From BQJU01 sp964015035 (GTDB lineage: Bacteria > Bacteroidota > Bacteroidia > Chitinophagales > Saprospiraceae), in the NCBI GenBank assembly GCA_964015035.1, contig CAXHCA010000102.1, positions 1 to 24,450 on the forward strand: a stretch of DNA of 24,450 nt, given 5' to 3'. Positions 1-7,569 of this stretch are shown here, piece by piece. Numbering within the stretch: position 1 is the stretch's first letter; every line of letters starts with the position of its first letter. A program made the translations under genes and the position numbers. The notes under the pieces are model-generated. The model ran no database searches. It was not told the DNA's origin and worked only from the letters and a program-made list of their open reading frames with translations.

Positions 1-1
1 T

Positions 2-1513
2 CAAACCGATAATGGCTTCCACCTGTGGTCAAAGAATTTTGATCGGGAATTGAAGGATATTTTTGCCCTTCAGGATGAGATTAGCCTGCTCATTGCAGAC
101 CAAATCCGAGAAAATTTTGGTCACCTCGAAATTCAGGAACACCTGATCAATGCACCTACACAAAACATTGAGGCGTACAATCTTTACCTCAAAGGCCGTT
201 ACAATCACCTCAAATGGAATGCGGAAGGTATCGCCAAAGGAATCGATTATTACAAGCAATGTATTGAGCAAGATCCATCGTTTGCATTGCCTTATTTTGG
301 AATTGGCTACAGCTACGCCATGCGTGCTTCTTTTAGAGCCAATGTAGATGACCAAAAAATCGCGGAAAATTACCTCAAAAAAGGCTTTCAAATCGACGAT
401 AAGTCTTACCTGGGTTTCTATGCGAGGGCGACCTTAGACTTTTGGGCAAAGTGGAATTTTAAAAATGCCCACTGGTTTTACAAAAAAGCCATTGAACTCA
501 ACCCTTCTTTTACCGAAGCGGAGGAAGGCTTGGTGGAAATGCACACCATACTAGGCAATTTTAAAGAAGCCATAAAACACACCAACAACATACTCACCCT
601 CAACCCCTTATCTCCAAACCACTATTACACTAAGGGCAACATCCACTACCTCTCCAGAGAATATCCGGAGGCATTGGAAAGCTTGGAGGCGGCATTGCGC
701 ATTGATCCCGGTTTTTCTTTTGCCATCGAGTTGAGTTTGCTGTGTTACATTCATCTAAAAGATTACAAAAAACTACAAATATTTATACAAAAATATCCTG
801 CTCAGCGTCCGGATGACTGTCGGGCGCTTTATAAACTGATACACCCTGACGAGTCCATTGATATTGACTTAAGCACCATCCGCTCTATGTTGGAGGTGGC
901 GCCTATTTATACACTCATTCCCTGGCATTTGTACCTTCAGGTTTACCTTGGTCACCACCAGTTGGCACTCGATATTTTAGAAAAGGCAGTAAAAAACCGA
1001 ACGGGACAATTTGCCGGGTTTAAATTCTTGCCTTTATTGGAGCCACTCCGCACCTACGATCGCTATCAACAACTTGTGGAAGCTACCTTCCCCGACGATA
1101 AGCTACCCGATGAAGAAGATGAAAAACCAAGTGGGCTAGGCTCTAGTAAAAGCCTATTGAGTCCACAGGAAATTGCCCAATACCTTAGTGCCACGGTTGA
1201 GCTATTGGAAAAAGAAGAACTGTATTTGGATCCGGCCCTCAGTTTAAAGAGCCTGGCTGATGATCTGGGGCTACACCCAAATAAATTATCCTGGCTGCTC
1301 AATGAACACATCGGCAAAAACTTCAACGAATACATCAATTCTTATCGCCTCGAAGCCTTTAAAATTAAAGCCCTCGAATCAGCCAACAGCCACCTGACGC
1401 TCTTAGGACTGGCTTACGAAAGTGGGTTCAATTCCAAAACGGTTTTTAATACTTTCTTTAAAAAGATGGAAGGTGTCACACCTAAAGCCTGGGTTAAATC
1501 CCAAAAAGGATAA
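2..1513 (+). CDS. TPR-repeat regulator with C-terminal AraC-type HTH (5' truncated)
   Basis: The reading frame is open from the first bases of the window, so the true start lies upstream. A TTG at position 50 is not a credible start, because the codons before it encode a conserved segment (HLWSKNFDRELKDIFALQDE) that ends the TolB-like domain of bacterial TPR signalling proteins. The following roughly 250 residues contain TPR-like helical pairs, for example around AYNLYLKGRY, ALPYFGIGYSYAMRA and the EALESLEAALRIDP motif. The last ~110 residues form an AraC/XylS-type double HTH: LSLKSLADDLGLHPNKLSWL is the first helix-turn-helix, and LGLAYESGFNSKTVFNTFFK with GVTPKAW is the second. In this family the N-terminal part is thought to sense or mediate interactions and the C-terminus binds DNA. 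The targets are unknown. The convergent MFS transporter ends 37 bases after it. Confidence 0.85.
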   Translation, partial: QTDNGFHLWSKNFDRELKDIFALQDEISLLIADQIRENFGHLEIQEHLINAPTQNIEAYNLYLKGRYNHLKWNAEGIAKGIDYYKQCIEQDPSFALPYFGIGYSYAMRASFRANVDDQKIAENYLKKGFQIDDKSYLGFYARATLDFWAKWNFKNAHWFYKKAIELNPSFTEAEEGLVEMHTILGNFKEAIKHTNNILTLNPLSPNHYYTKGNIHYLSREYPEALESLEAALRIDPGFSFAIELSLLCYIHLKDYKKLQIFIQKYPAQRPDDCRALYKLIHPDESIDIDLSTIRSMLEVAPIYTLIPWHLYLQVYLGHHQLALDILEKAVKNRTGQFAGFKFLPLLEPLRTYDRYQQLVEATFPDDKLPDEEDEKPSGLGSSKSLLSPQEIAQYLSATVELLEKEELYLDPALSLKSLADDLGLHPNKLSWLLNEHIGKNFNEYINSYRLEAFKIKALESANSHLTLLGLAYESGFNSKTVFNTFFKKMEGVTPKAWVKSQKG

Positions 1514-1550
1514 GTGGTTATACTGGTTTTCAACCAATCTCCTGAGGAGT

Positions 1551-2753
1551 CTATTTCACCCATCTTAAAGAACAACTCCAGATAATAATGGCCGCCAAAA
1601 CCCCAACAGAAAGCCAAAAGACGCTGCTGTAAGTCCAGCCATTGTCCAGCAAGAGCCCAAAACTCAAAGGGCCCAAAGCCGTACTAAAGACCATTACGGT
1701 GGTAAAGACGCTGCGCACCGTACCGATAATTTCGGTGCCAAAAACCTCGGCAAATAAAGCATTTTTGATGGTACTGCCCCCACCGTTGGAGATGGCTAGC
1801 AAAACCAAGGCTGCCGGATAAGTCAGCGGATGGGAAAAGGAAGCCAAAACGACCACTCCGATGATATACGGAATGAGCATAAACGGAAACAACCGGCGTG
1901 CCGTCAAGAGGTCTACCAAAGGCCCGGAACCCATCATGGACAAAGCACTGGCCAGTGCATAAATGGACAACGACCCGGCCACCCAGGCGGGGTCCCATCC
2001 GTTACTATTGCCTAACTTAACCTGAAAAAAGAAGATCGCTGTATTTAAAAAGCCCGTAATGAAGACCGCCGGTGCGATGATCCAAAAAGAACGCTCTTTG
2101 AAGACAAGTAGTGGGTTCTTACTTTTCACGGGCTGCCCTTCGCGCTCTCGATTGGGAAACAAGAGATCTTTCGACGGCTTCTTTAGCAAAAAATAGACCG
2201 CGGGAAAAACGATGACGACCAAGCTCGCAGCCGATAATTGTAGTGTCGTACGCCACCCCAGCAGGCCAATGCCCAGCGCAATGAGCAAGGGCAAGGTAGC
2301 CTCTCCCATTGGATGCCCCAAAGTAGCAATACTGATGGCCTTTCCCCGATTGGACACAAAAGCCCGGGCCATCGTAGAAATGGAAGTATGGCTCATCAGT
2401 CCCTGCCCAAATAAGCGCAATCCAAAAAAACTGATCAACACCAGCCCGGGATGAATGGCAAAAGAAAGCAATAGGCAAGCGGTGACCAAGCCCCCGAGGG
2501 CCCCAAAAGTAAAACGCCGCAGGGGTTGGGTATCAACCAACCTCCCCACCCAGGGCAAGACAAAAGCGGAGGCCATCGTGGCTATTGCATACAGCGAACT
2601 GAGTCCCGTATTGGACAAGCCAAACACCCGCTCAATTTCCGGAATGTAAAGGGAAATCAAAAAGGTTTGCCCAAAACTGGAAAAATACGTCAGAATGACT
2701 CCAAAGAGCAGTAGGTGTCTGTTGTTGCGGATGAAGTCCCAAAAAGTACGCAT
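1551..2753 (-). CDS. MFS transporter
   Basis: A 400-residue, very hydrophobic protein with about twelve predicted membrane helices in two six-helix halves. They are separated by a charged cytoplasmic linker near residues 195-215 (KKPSKDLLFPNRERE). The MFS signature loop between helices 2 and 3 is visible as GRLVDTQPLRR near residue 70. The length is usual for the major facilitator superfamily, which moves small solutes across the inner membrane using an ion gradient. Nothing in the sequence fixes the substrate. It is convergent with the upstream regulator, and a -7-like promoter element lies about 20 bases upstream of the ATG. I am confident of the family but not of the specificity. Confidence 0.85.
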   Translation of the reverse strand: MRTFWDFIRNNRHLLLFGVILTYFSSFGQTFLISLYIPEIERVFGLSNTGLSSLYAIATMASAFVLPWVGRLVDTQPLRRFTFGALGGLVTACLLLSFAIHPGLVLISFFGLRLFGQGLMSHTSISTMARAFVSNRGKAISIATLGHPMGEATLPLLIALGIGLLGWRTTLQLSAASLVVIVFPAVYFLLKKPSKDLLFPNREREGQPVKSKNPLLVFKERSFWIIAPAVFITGFLNTAIFFFQVKLGNSNGWDPAWVAGSLSIYALASALSMMGSGPLVDLLTARRLFPFMLIPYIIGVVVLASFSHPLTYPAALVLLAISNGGGSTIKNALFAEVFGTEIIGTVRSVFTTVMVFSTALGPLSFGLLLDNGWTYSSVFWLSVGVLAAIIIWSCSLRWVK

Positions 2754-3171
2754 AACCGGTGGTTTAGACCTGCAAAAGTAATAAAGAAGTGGACTTTGTC
2801 AGAAGACCTATACTTTCACTGTAACCAACCGCGACGGATTGGTCAATCAAGTAGGGTTGACCGTCATGATAAGCAGCCAACTAACGTGTCTACAAGCCAG
2901 GTTTCCCTTGTGGGAAATGCTTTACTGAATAACCCTGGCAGGCGCTCCGTCAAAAGAGGAAACCACAACCTTGTTAAGATGGGATAAAAGTCAAGCCGCC
3001 AAAACCCAAAACACCTCCCAATAAGACACTGTCAATCAATTATTTACACTAAAATTTCAAACTAAACCTACTCGTCGGTTTTCTCCCTTCTGCTTTTTCG
3101 ACGAACGTCAAAAAATAAATCATTTTCCTATGATCGGAAATGGTATTTTAGCAGGCTAAATTTAAAAACCA
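2754..3171. other. Intergenic region with one small hairpin
   Basis: No convincing gene lies in these 418 bases between the divergent MFS and oxygenase genes. A short plus-strand frame crossing the MFS start has no recognisable protein character. A hairpin at 2902-2917 (TTTCCC, loop TTGT, GGGAAA) sits inside a weaker GCCAGG/CCTGGC pair, with no poly-T tract. The region presumably carries the promoters of both flanking genes. Confidence 0.4.
2773..2780 (-). promoter_or_regulatory. Possible -7 element for the MFS gene
   Basis: Read on the minus strand this is TACTTTTG, matching the Bacteroidota -7 consensus TAnnTTTG. It lies about 20 bases before the MFS start codon. No TTG was found at the expected -33 spacing, so it is only a tentative promoter. 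Confidence 0.3.
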
Positions 3172-3798
3172 ATGGACAAAAATTTACTGGCGGGACAGGA
3201 GGAGGAACAGTTTGAATTGATGATCCAGGGATTACTGGATCGCCAGTTTGGAGCTTGTGATCATTTTATTGATGAACTGATTGTATCGGGTTTGCGAAAC
3301 AATCTCCTCCATCACCATGCGGCCGGCAGGATGCATCCAGCAGGAGTGGGTAGAAAATTTGATCACCAACAGAATGCCCTGATTCGCGGGGACGTCATCA
3401 AATGGATCGAAAAAGACAGCCAGGATTCCTTTGAACGGCTATTTCTGGACCGGGTGGAACAATTCATTGCCTACCTCAACCAAACCTGCTATACCGGTAT
3501 CAACGACTACGAGTTTCACTATGCCTACTACGAGCAAAACAGCTTCTACAAGCGCCACCTCGATCAATTTAAAAACCACCGCGGCCGAAAATTTTCCCTG
3601 GTCACCTACCTCAATGAAGATTGGAAAACAAGTGATGGCGGCGTACTTTCTTTATACCTACCCGACAATCAGCAGGAAGATGTTTATCCCCTTGGTGGTC
3701 GGGCCGCCTTTTTCAAAAGTGATGAAATTGAGCACGAAGTGAGTCCTTCACTGACCCGATACCGGATTAGTATCGCGGGTTGGTTGAAAAGTGTATAA
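3172..3798 (+). CDS. 2OG-Fe(II) oxygenase, prolyl 4-hydroxylase (PHD/EGLN-like) family
   Basis: A 208-residue protein whose C-terminal half is the double-stranded beta-helix of 2-oxoglutarate and Fe(II)-dependent dioxygenases. The metal triad is visible: H129 and D131 in YKRHLDQF, and H188 in EIEHEV. R198 in RYRISIAGW is the expected 2-oxoglutarate-binding arginine. The segments SLVTYLNEDW and DGGVLSLY match the prolyl hydroxylase family in order and spacing. Family members hydroxylate proline in proteins using oxygen and 2-oxoglutarate. One characterised bacterial PHD-like enzyme acts on EF-Tu, but the substrate here cannot be read from sequence. No signal peptide is present, so it is probably cytoplasmic. 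It is a single gene, convergent with the next one. Confidence 0.85.
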   Translation: MDKNLLAGQEEEQFELMIQGLLDRQFGACDHFIDELIVSGLRNNLLHHHAAGRMHPAGVGRKFDHQQNALIRGDVIKWIEKDSQDSFERLFLDRVEQFIAYLNQTCYTGINDYEFHYAYYEQNSFYKRHLDQFKNHRGRKFSLVTYLNEDWKTSDGGVLSLYLPDNQQEDVYPLGGRAAFFKSDEIEHEVSPSLTRYRISIAGWLKSV

Positions 3799-3855
3799 AA
3801 GGTTCTGCGTTTCGTATGTTTAAGTTGATAAGTACTTTGACTGCCTGTTGACTAC

Positions 3856-4665
3856 TTATTTCGTCCAAAGCTCTTTTAGCGCTGCCATCCTGGTATCCTC
3901 CGGCCAGGAAAACTCCTGGTTAACCATTTCTTGATAGTATTTAATTTTGGCTTTTTTGATCGTCGCCATGATACCGGCAAAAGGCATTAATTGTTTTTTG
4001 AAAGCGTCCGTCGGCTTGAAATAAATGGAGGTAGACACCGGAATCAGATCAGGATTGCGGTAATAGTAAATTTGGGTACAACCCAAATCTTGTAGTAAAT
4101 CGACAATGATGGTACACTTGGCGCTCGAATTGGCCAATTGGATTTTGTAAATATCCGAACCGAGATCCTCCCCATATCGCAACAACGTACCCATCAGAAA
4201 AGATTGTTTCTGTGCGCGAGTCTGGAGACGGGCTTTGTTAAAAGTCCCCTGCAAAGTTCCTGCCCAGTTCCTGCCGTCTTTAGAGGATGCCCCCTCTTTT
4301 TTAAAGGTATAATAGCTATTGAGCTTTTTCGCCAGTTCGTCCGACAGAAGTTTGATGTTTCTGCCCTTTTGCGAAAGCTCAATGACTTCACTCGTACTTT
4401 CCTGAATAAACTCATAGAGCGCGGCCTCGTAATCAAAGTATCGATCTACAAAATCGGTTGATTTTAGGCCTACTTTACGGCCCATATAGTCCGTCATCGT
4501 TCCGAGGATGATAAAAGTCGTGTCCAATTCCGGAGCAGGTGCTTCCAGCTTTTCACCTTGAAGCTGAACGCCAGCAGCTTTACCTTTTAGGGGCGTTTCT
4601 TGAGCCGTCAAGGAAGGCGTAAAAAAGAAAACGAAGATAAAGAACAGTAGGCAGGGCTTTTTCAT
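3856..4665 (-). CDS. Secreted protein of unknown function
   Basis: I do not recognise this family. The ATG at 4665 is chosen over an in-frame upstream ATG at 4758 because it begins directly with a signal peptide (MKKPCLLFFIFVFFFTPSLTAQ), giving 269 residues. The upstream extension would place 31 polar residues before it and would run into the repeat element on that side. The mature part is mixed alpha/beta with charged helices and no membrane segment, so a periplasmic or surface location is likely. A segment near YEFIQESTSEVIELSQKG looks helical, and CTIIVDLLQDLGCTQIYYY contains two cysteines that could form a disulphide. It stands alone between the oxygenase and uvrB, with uvrB upstream on the same strand but separated by a repeat element. 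Confidence 0.75.
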   Translation of the reverse strand: MKKPCLLFFIFVFFFTPSLTAQETPLKGKAAGVQLQGEKLEAPAPELDTTFIILGTMTDYMGRKVGLKSTDFVDRYFDYEAALYEFIQESTSEVIELSQKGRNIKLLSDELAKKLNSYYTFKKEGASSKDGRNWAGTLQGTFNKARLQTRAQKQSFLMGTLLRYGEDLGSDIYKIQLANSSAKCTIIVDLLQDLGCTQIYYYRNPDLIPVSTSIYFKPTDAFKKQLMPFAGIMATIKKAKIKYYQEMVNQEFSWPEDTRMAALKELWTK

Positions 4666-4736
4666 TTTTTTGAATTTTGGTTGATAATATAAAGTAAAAT
4701 GGGGGGAGCGGGAGAGATGCTGCGGAATGCCTTTTA

Positions 4737-4889
4737 GTGCTTGTTTGGAGGTAATCATTCAGGCTGCAAAACAGCACTTTTTTGATGACACATCGTTCTT
4801 TTTTTATCCGTTTCGGATCAGCCGAGATGCATTTCAAAAAACGCCTTGTTTTACAAAAAAAATGATGCTTTTCGCCAGCAAACATGCTC
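4737..4889 (-). mobile_element. Degenerate copy (C) of a MITE-like inverted-repeat element
   Basis: This copy lies in reverse orientation to the copies at 6989 and 23608. Its first 34 bases match the reverse complement of the right end of the 6989 copy at 33 of 34 positions, starting GTGCTTGTTTGGAGGT. The other end is decayed (AGCAAACATGCTC). A TTA precedes the left end. The three bases after the right end are TCA, which is the uvrB stop codon read on the plus strand, so the target duplication may be TTA with one change. Internal hairpins persist: GCTG-CAAAA-CAGC at 4763-4775, and ATCCG-TTT-CGGAT at 4806-4818. There is no coding capacity. Confidence 0.75.
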
Positions 4890-6914
4890 TCACACCGCCG
4901 TCTTCATGCGTTCTTTCAAGGCAAACAACTCATCTCGATATTGAGCAGCGGTGATAAAATCTAGCTCTTTGGCGGCTTTTTTCATCTTGCGCTCGGTTTC
5001 TTGCATCATGCGTTCGAGCTGATCGCGAGTAAGGTAGGCGACCAGTGGATCTGCGGCGATACTAGGCTTTTCGGGCTCAATGTAGGCATTGGTTTTCTTG
5101 CCCCGAATATCGAGGATGGAGCGTTGGCTGAGAATTTCTTCTTTTGTTTTGGTAATGGTAGTGGGGGTAATGCCATGCTCCTCATTATAAGCGATCTGAA
5201 TGGCGCGACGGCGATTGGTCTCGTCGATGGTGCGCTGCATGGAATCGGTGATTTTGTCGGCGTAAAAGATGACCAATCCATTGGAATTCCGAGCCGCCCG
5301 ACCAGCGGTCTGAGTCAGGGAACGAGCATTGCGCAAGAAGCCTTCTTTATCGGCATCAATTACCGCAACAAGAGATACCTCCGGTAAATCGAGGCCCTCC
5401 CGCAAAAGGTTGACCCCCACCAAGACATCAAACCCGCCGAGACGCAGATCGCGTAGAATTTCTACCCGCTCCATGGTGTCGACCTCCGAGTGGATGTAGC
5501 GGACTTTGATATTGAGTTTCGATAGGTATTTGGTCAGTTCCTCGGCCATGCGTTTGGTGAGGGTAGTGACCAACACCCGCTCGTCATTTTTGATGCGCTC
5601 GTCGATTTCCTCCATCAAGTCATCAATCTGGTTGAGACTGGGCCGCACCTCAATCGGTGGATCGAGGAGGCCCGTGGGACGAATCAATTGTTCCACGATC
5701 AGCCCACTAGTTTGTTCCATCTCATAATCGCCAGGCGTGGCACTAACGTAGATGATTTGGTTGGTAATCGATTCGAACTCTGAAAAATTCAGCGGGCGGT
5801 TGTCCATCGCGGAAGGGAGGCGGAAGCCAAAATTCACCAGATTCAATTTCCTGGCCCGGTCTCCGCCATACATACCCCGCACCTGTGGCAGGGTTACGTG
5901 GCTTTCGTCAACCACCATCAGATAATCATCGGGAAAGTAATCAAGCAGGCAGAAGGGCCGCGTCCCTGGCTGACGGCCGTCAAAAAAGCGGGAGTAATTT
6001 TCCACGCCATTACAATAGCCTAGTTCCCGAATCATTTCCAGGTCGAAGGTAGTGCGCTCATGGATGCGCTTGGCCTCCAACAAGCGGCGTTCGCGCTCAA
6101 AATACTTTTCCTGCTCATGTAGCTCATCTTCTATCTCTCTGATAATTTCCCCCATGCGTTCCTTCGGCGCCACATAAAGATTGGCCGGAAAGATAGCCGC
6201 CGTAGACATCGACTCAATACGCTTCCCCGTTTCGATTTCAATGCGCTCAATATCTTCGATTTCATCGCCAAAAAAGATGACTCGATAGCCGTAATCTACA
6301 TACGGCAGGTTGATATCCACTGAATCCCCGCGCACGCGAAAGGTGGCTCGTTTAAATTCGATTTCGGTACGCGAGTAGAGGCTTTCCACTAAACTATATA
6401 AAAAGGCTCGCTGGCTGATTACTTGTCCGCGGGCAATGCGAATGATACTCGACTTATAATCCTCCGGGTTTCCCATACCATAAATACAAGAAACGGAAGC
6501 CACAATGATGATGTCTCGTCGACCGGAAAGCAAGGAAGAGGTAGCCCGGAGCCGAAGTTTATCAACCTCTTCATTGATTTGCAGGTCTTTTTCAATAAAG
6601 GTATCCGTCACGGACATATACGCCTCAGGCTGGTAATAGTCGTAATAAGACACAAAATATTCGACGGCATTATCGGGGAAAAATTCCTGGAGTTCGCCAT
6701 AAAGCTGGGCCGTCAACGTTTTATTATGTGTCAAGACCAGAGTAGGCCGATTGAGCTGGGAAATAACATTGGCAATGGTAAAGGTCTTGCCGGACCCGGT
6801 CACACCGAGCAGTACTTGCGCCTTGTCTCCGGCTTCTACACCTTCCACCAATTGTTCGATGGCCTTAGGTTGATCGCCGGTAGGCTGGAATGGTGATTGT
6901 AGTTTAAAACTCAC
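4890..6914 (-). CDS. uvrB: UvrABC excinuclease subunit B
   Basis: UvrB is the damage-verifying helicase-like subunit of nucleotide excision repair. UvrA loads it onto damaged DNA, and it recruits UvrC for incision. I chose the GTG at 6914 because it begins VSFKLQSPFQPTGDQ, as the family does, and gives 674 residues, close to the 673 of E. coli UvrB. An ATG at 6983 would add 23 residues that do not look like UvrB. Walker A is GVTGSGKT (37-44). The beta-hairpin that clamps DNA is in YYDYYQPEAYMSVTDTFIEK. Later motifs include VVDESHVTLPQ, YVSATPGDYE and the arginine-rich QTAGRAARNSNG. The last ~35 residues are the UVR coiled domain that binds UvrC (LDFITAAQYRDELFALKERM). The gene is intact and flanked on both sides by copies of the same small repeat element. 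Confidence 0.97.
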   Translation of the reverse strand: MSFKLQSPFQPTGDQPKAIEQLVEGVEAGDKAQVLLGVTGSGKTFTIANVISQLNRPTLVLTHNKTLTAQLYGELQEFFPDNAVEYFVSYYDYYQPEAYMSVTDTFIEKDLQINEEVDKLRLRATSSLLSGRRDIIIVASVSCIYGMGNPEDYKSSIIRIARGQVISQRAFLYSLVESLYSRTEIEFKRATFRVRGDSVDINLPYVDYGYRVIFFGDEIEDIERIEIETGKRIESMSTAAIFPANLYVAPKERMGEIIREIEDELHEQEKYFERERRLLEAKRIHERTTFDLEMIRELGYCNGVENYSRFFDGRQPGTRPFCLLDYFPDDYLMVVDESHVTLPQVRGMYGGDRARKLNLVNFGFRLPSAMDNRPLNFSEFESITNQIIYVSATPGDYEMEQTSGLIVEQLIRPTGLLDPPIEVRPSLNQIDDLMEEIDERIKNDERVLVTTLTKRMAEELTKYLSKLNIKVRYIHSEVDTMERVEILRDLRLGGFDVLVGVNLLREGLDLPEVSLVAVIDADKEGFLRNARSLTQTAGRAARNSNGLVIFYADKITDSMQRTIDETNRRRAIQIAYNEEHGITPTTITKTKEEILSQRSILDIRGKKTNAYIEPEKPSIAADPLVAYLTRDQLERMMQETERKMKKAAKELDFITAAQYRDELFALKERMKTAV

Positions 6915-6988
6915 GTGTTGATGATTCTCGCTGGTTGAGTAATAGAGTTTGGTTCTTTGACAAATCCCGTGATTCAAAGCCAAGCTAA

Positions 6989-7155
6989 GTGCATGTTTGG
7001 AGGCGGTGCTTTAGAAGCGAAAATTGCAGATTTTGGGTTCTCGCGAGACTCATTTTTGAGTACATCTCGGCTCAGCCGAGACGGACGAAAAAATAGCGAT
7101 GTGAGGTTCCAAAATCTGTGATTTGCAGCCTGAATGATTACCTCCAAACAGGCAC
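6989..7155 (+). mobile_element. MITE-like inverted-repeat element, copy A
   Basis: A 167-bp non-coding element bounded by near-perfect terminal inverted repeats: GTGCATGTTTGGAGG on the left, and CCTCCAAACAGGCAC on the right, whose reverse complement is GTGCCTGTTTGGAGG (one mismatch). It is flanked by TAA on both sides (6986-6988 and 7156-7158), consistent with a 3-bp target duplication. Inside are a 10-bp stem CAGATTTTGG/CCAAAATCTG (7027-7036 with 7109-7118), a hairpin ACTCA-TTTT-TGAGT (7048-7061) and a hairpin TCTCGGC-TCA-GCCGAGA (7065-7081). The first 72 bases match the copy at 23608 at 66 positions. It lies about 75 bases upstream of the likely uvrB start and could influence its transcription. 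Confidence 0.85.
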
Positions 7156-7158
7156 TAA

Positions 7159-7569
7159 AATATAAAACAACGCTTCTAAAGGCGCTTTTGATTTACATTT
7201 TAGCTTGACCACGAAATTTATCAAAGAACGTAGATTTTTTATCAGGAGGCCGAGATAGCGGAAGGGCCAAGGTAGCGAAGATTCTGTTTCCTTGCTATTC
7301 CTTTTCCACCGGTTCTACTATTTTCAGGCATCCTTTTTTGCTAATATCCTGCTGAGAATGATGGAGGTTTGTTTGAGAGCAATGTCCTTTTTTTTAGAAT
7401 ATTGCCCGGCTTTGGTGCTTCTAGGGTTGCGGCTCCGCCGACAGCGGCAGCAAACCCCGAAAGGAAACCGACTGCGCCAACCGTAGTCCGACCAAAGGAG
7501 GGGAAGGTTGGCGCAGGAAGCCCTAAAAAACAACAAATTAATGATCTCTAAAGTTCTGTAAAGGCTTTC
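7159..7569. other. Intergenic region with an 11-bp inverted repeat
   Basis: Over 400 bases without a credible gene. The short open frames in it are low-complexity or arginine-rich and lack family resemblance. The stretch from about 7390 to 7530 is rich in short self-complementary segments. The clearest is a perfect 11-bp inverted repeat, CTGCGCCAACC (7472-7482) with GGTTGGCGCAG (7506-7516), enclosing a 23-base loop. It lies about 50 bases beyond the end of the minus-strand cyclase gene, so it could stabilise the 3' end of that transcript. No T-tract supports an intrinsic terminator. It could also be a repeat from another family. Confidence 0.45.

Noticed and set aside
2715..2987. Small plus-strand frame in the MFS upstream gap
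   Set aside because: It overlaps the MFS start antisense and shows no protein-like composition or family resemblance.
4666..4758. Upstream extension of the secreted protein at 3856-4665
   Set aside because: It would put a polar leader in front of a clear signal peptide and start inside the repeat element.
6915..6983. Longer N-terminus for UvrB from the ATG at 6983
   Set aside because: The extra 23 residues do not resemble UvrB. The GTG start gives the usual 674-residue length and N-terminal sequence.
7292..7536. Several short overlapping frames on both strands near 7.3-7.5 kb
   Set aside because: They overlap each other and an inverted repeat, are rich in arginine or low-complexity stretches, and have no recognisable motif.
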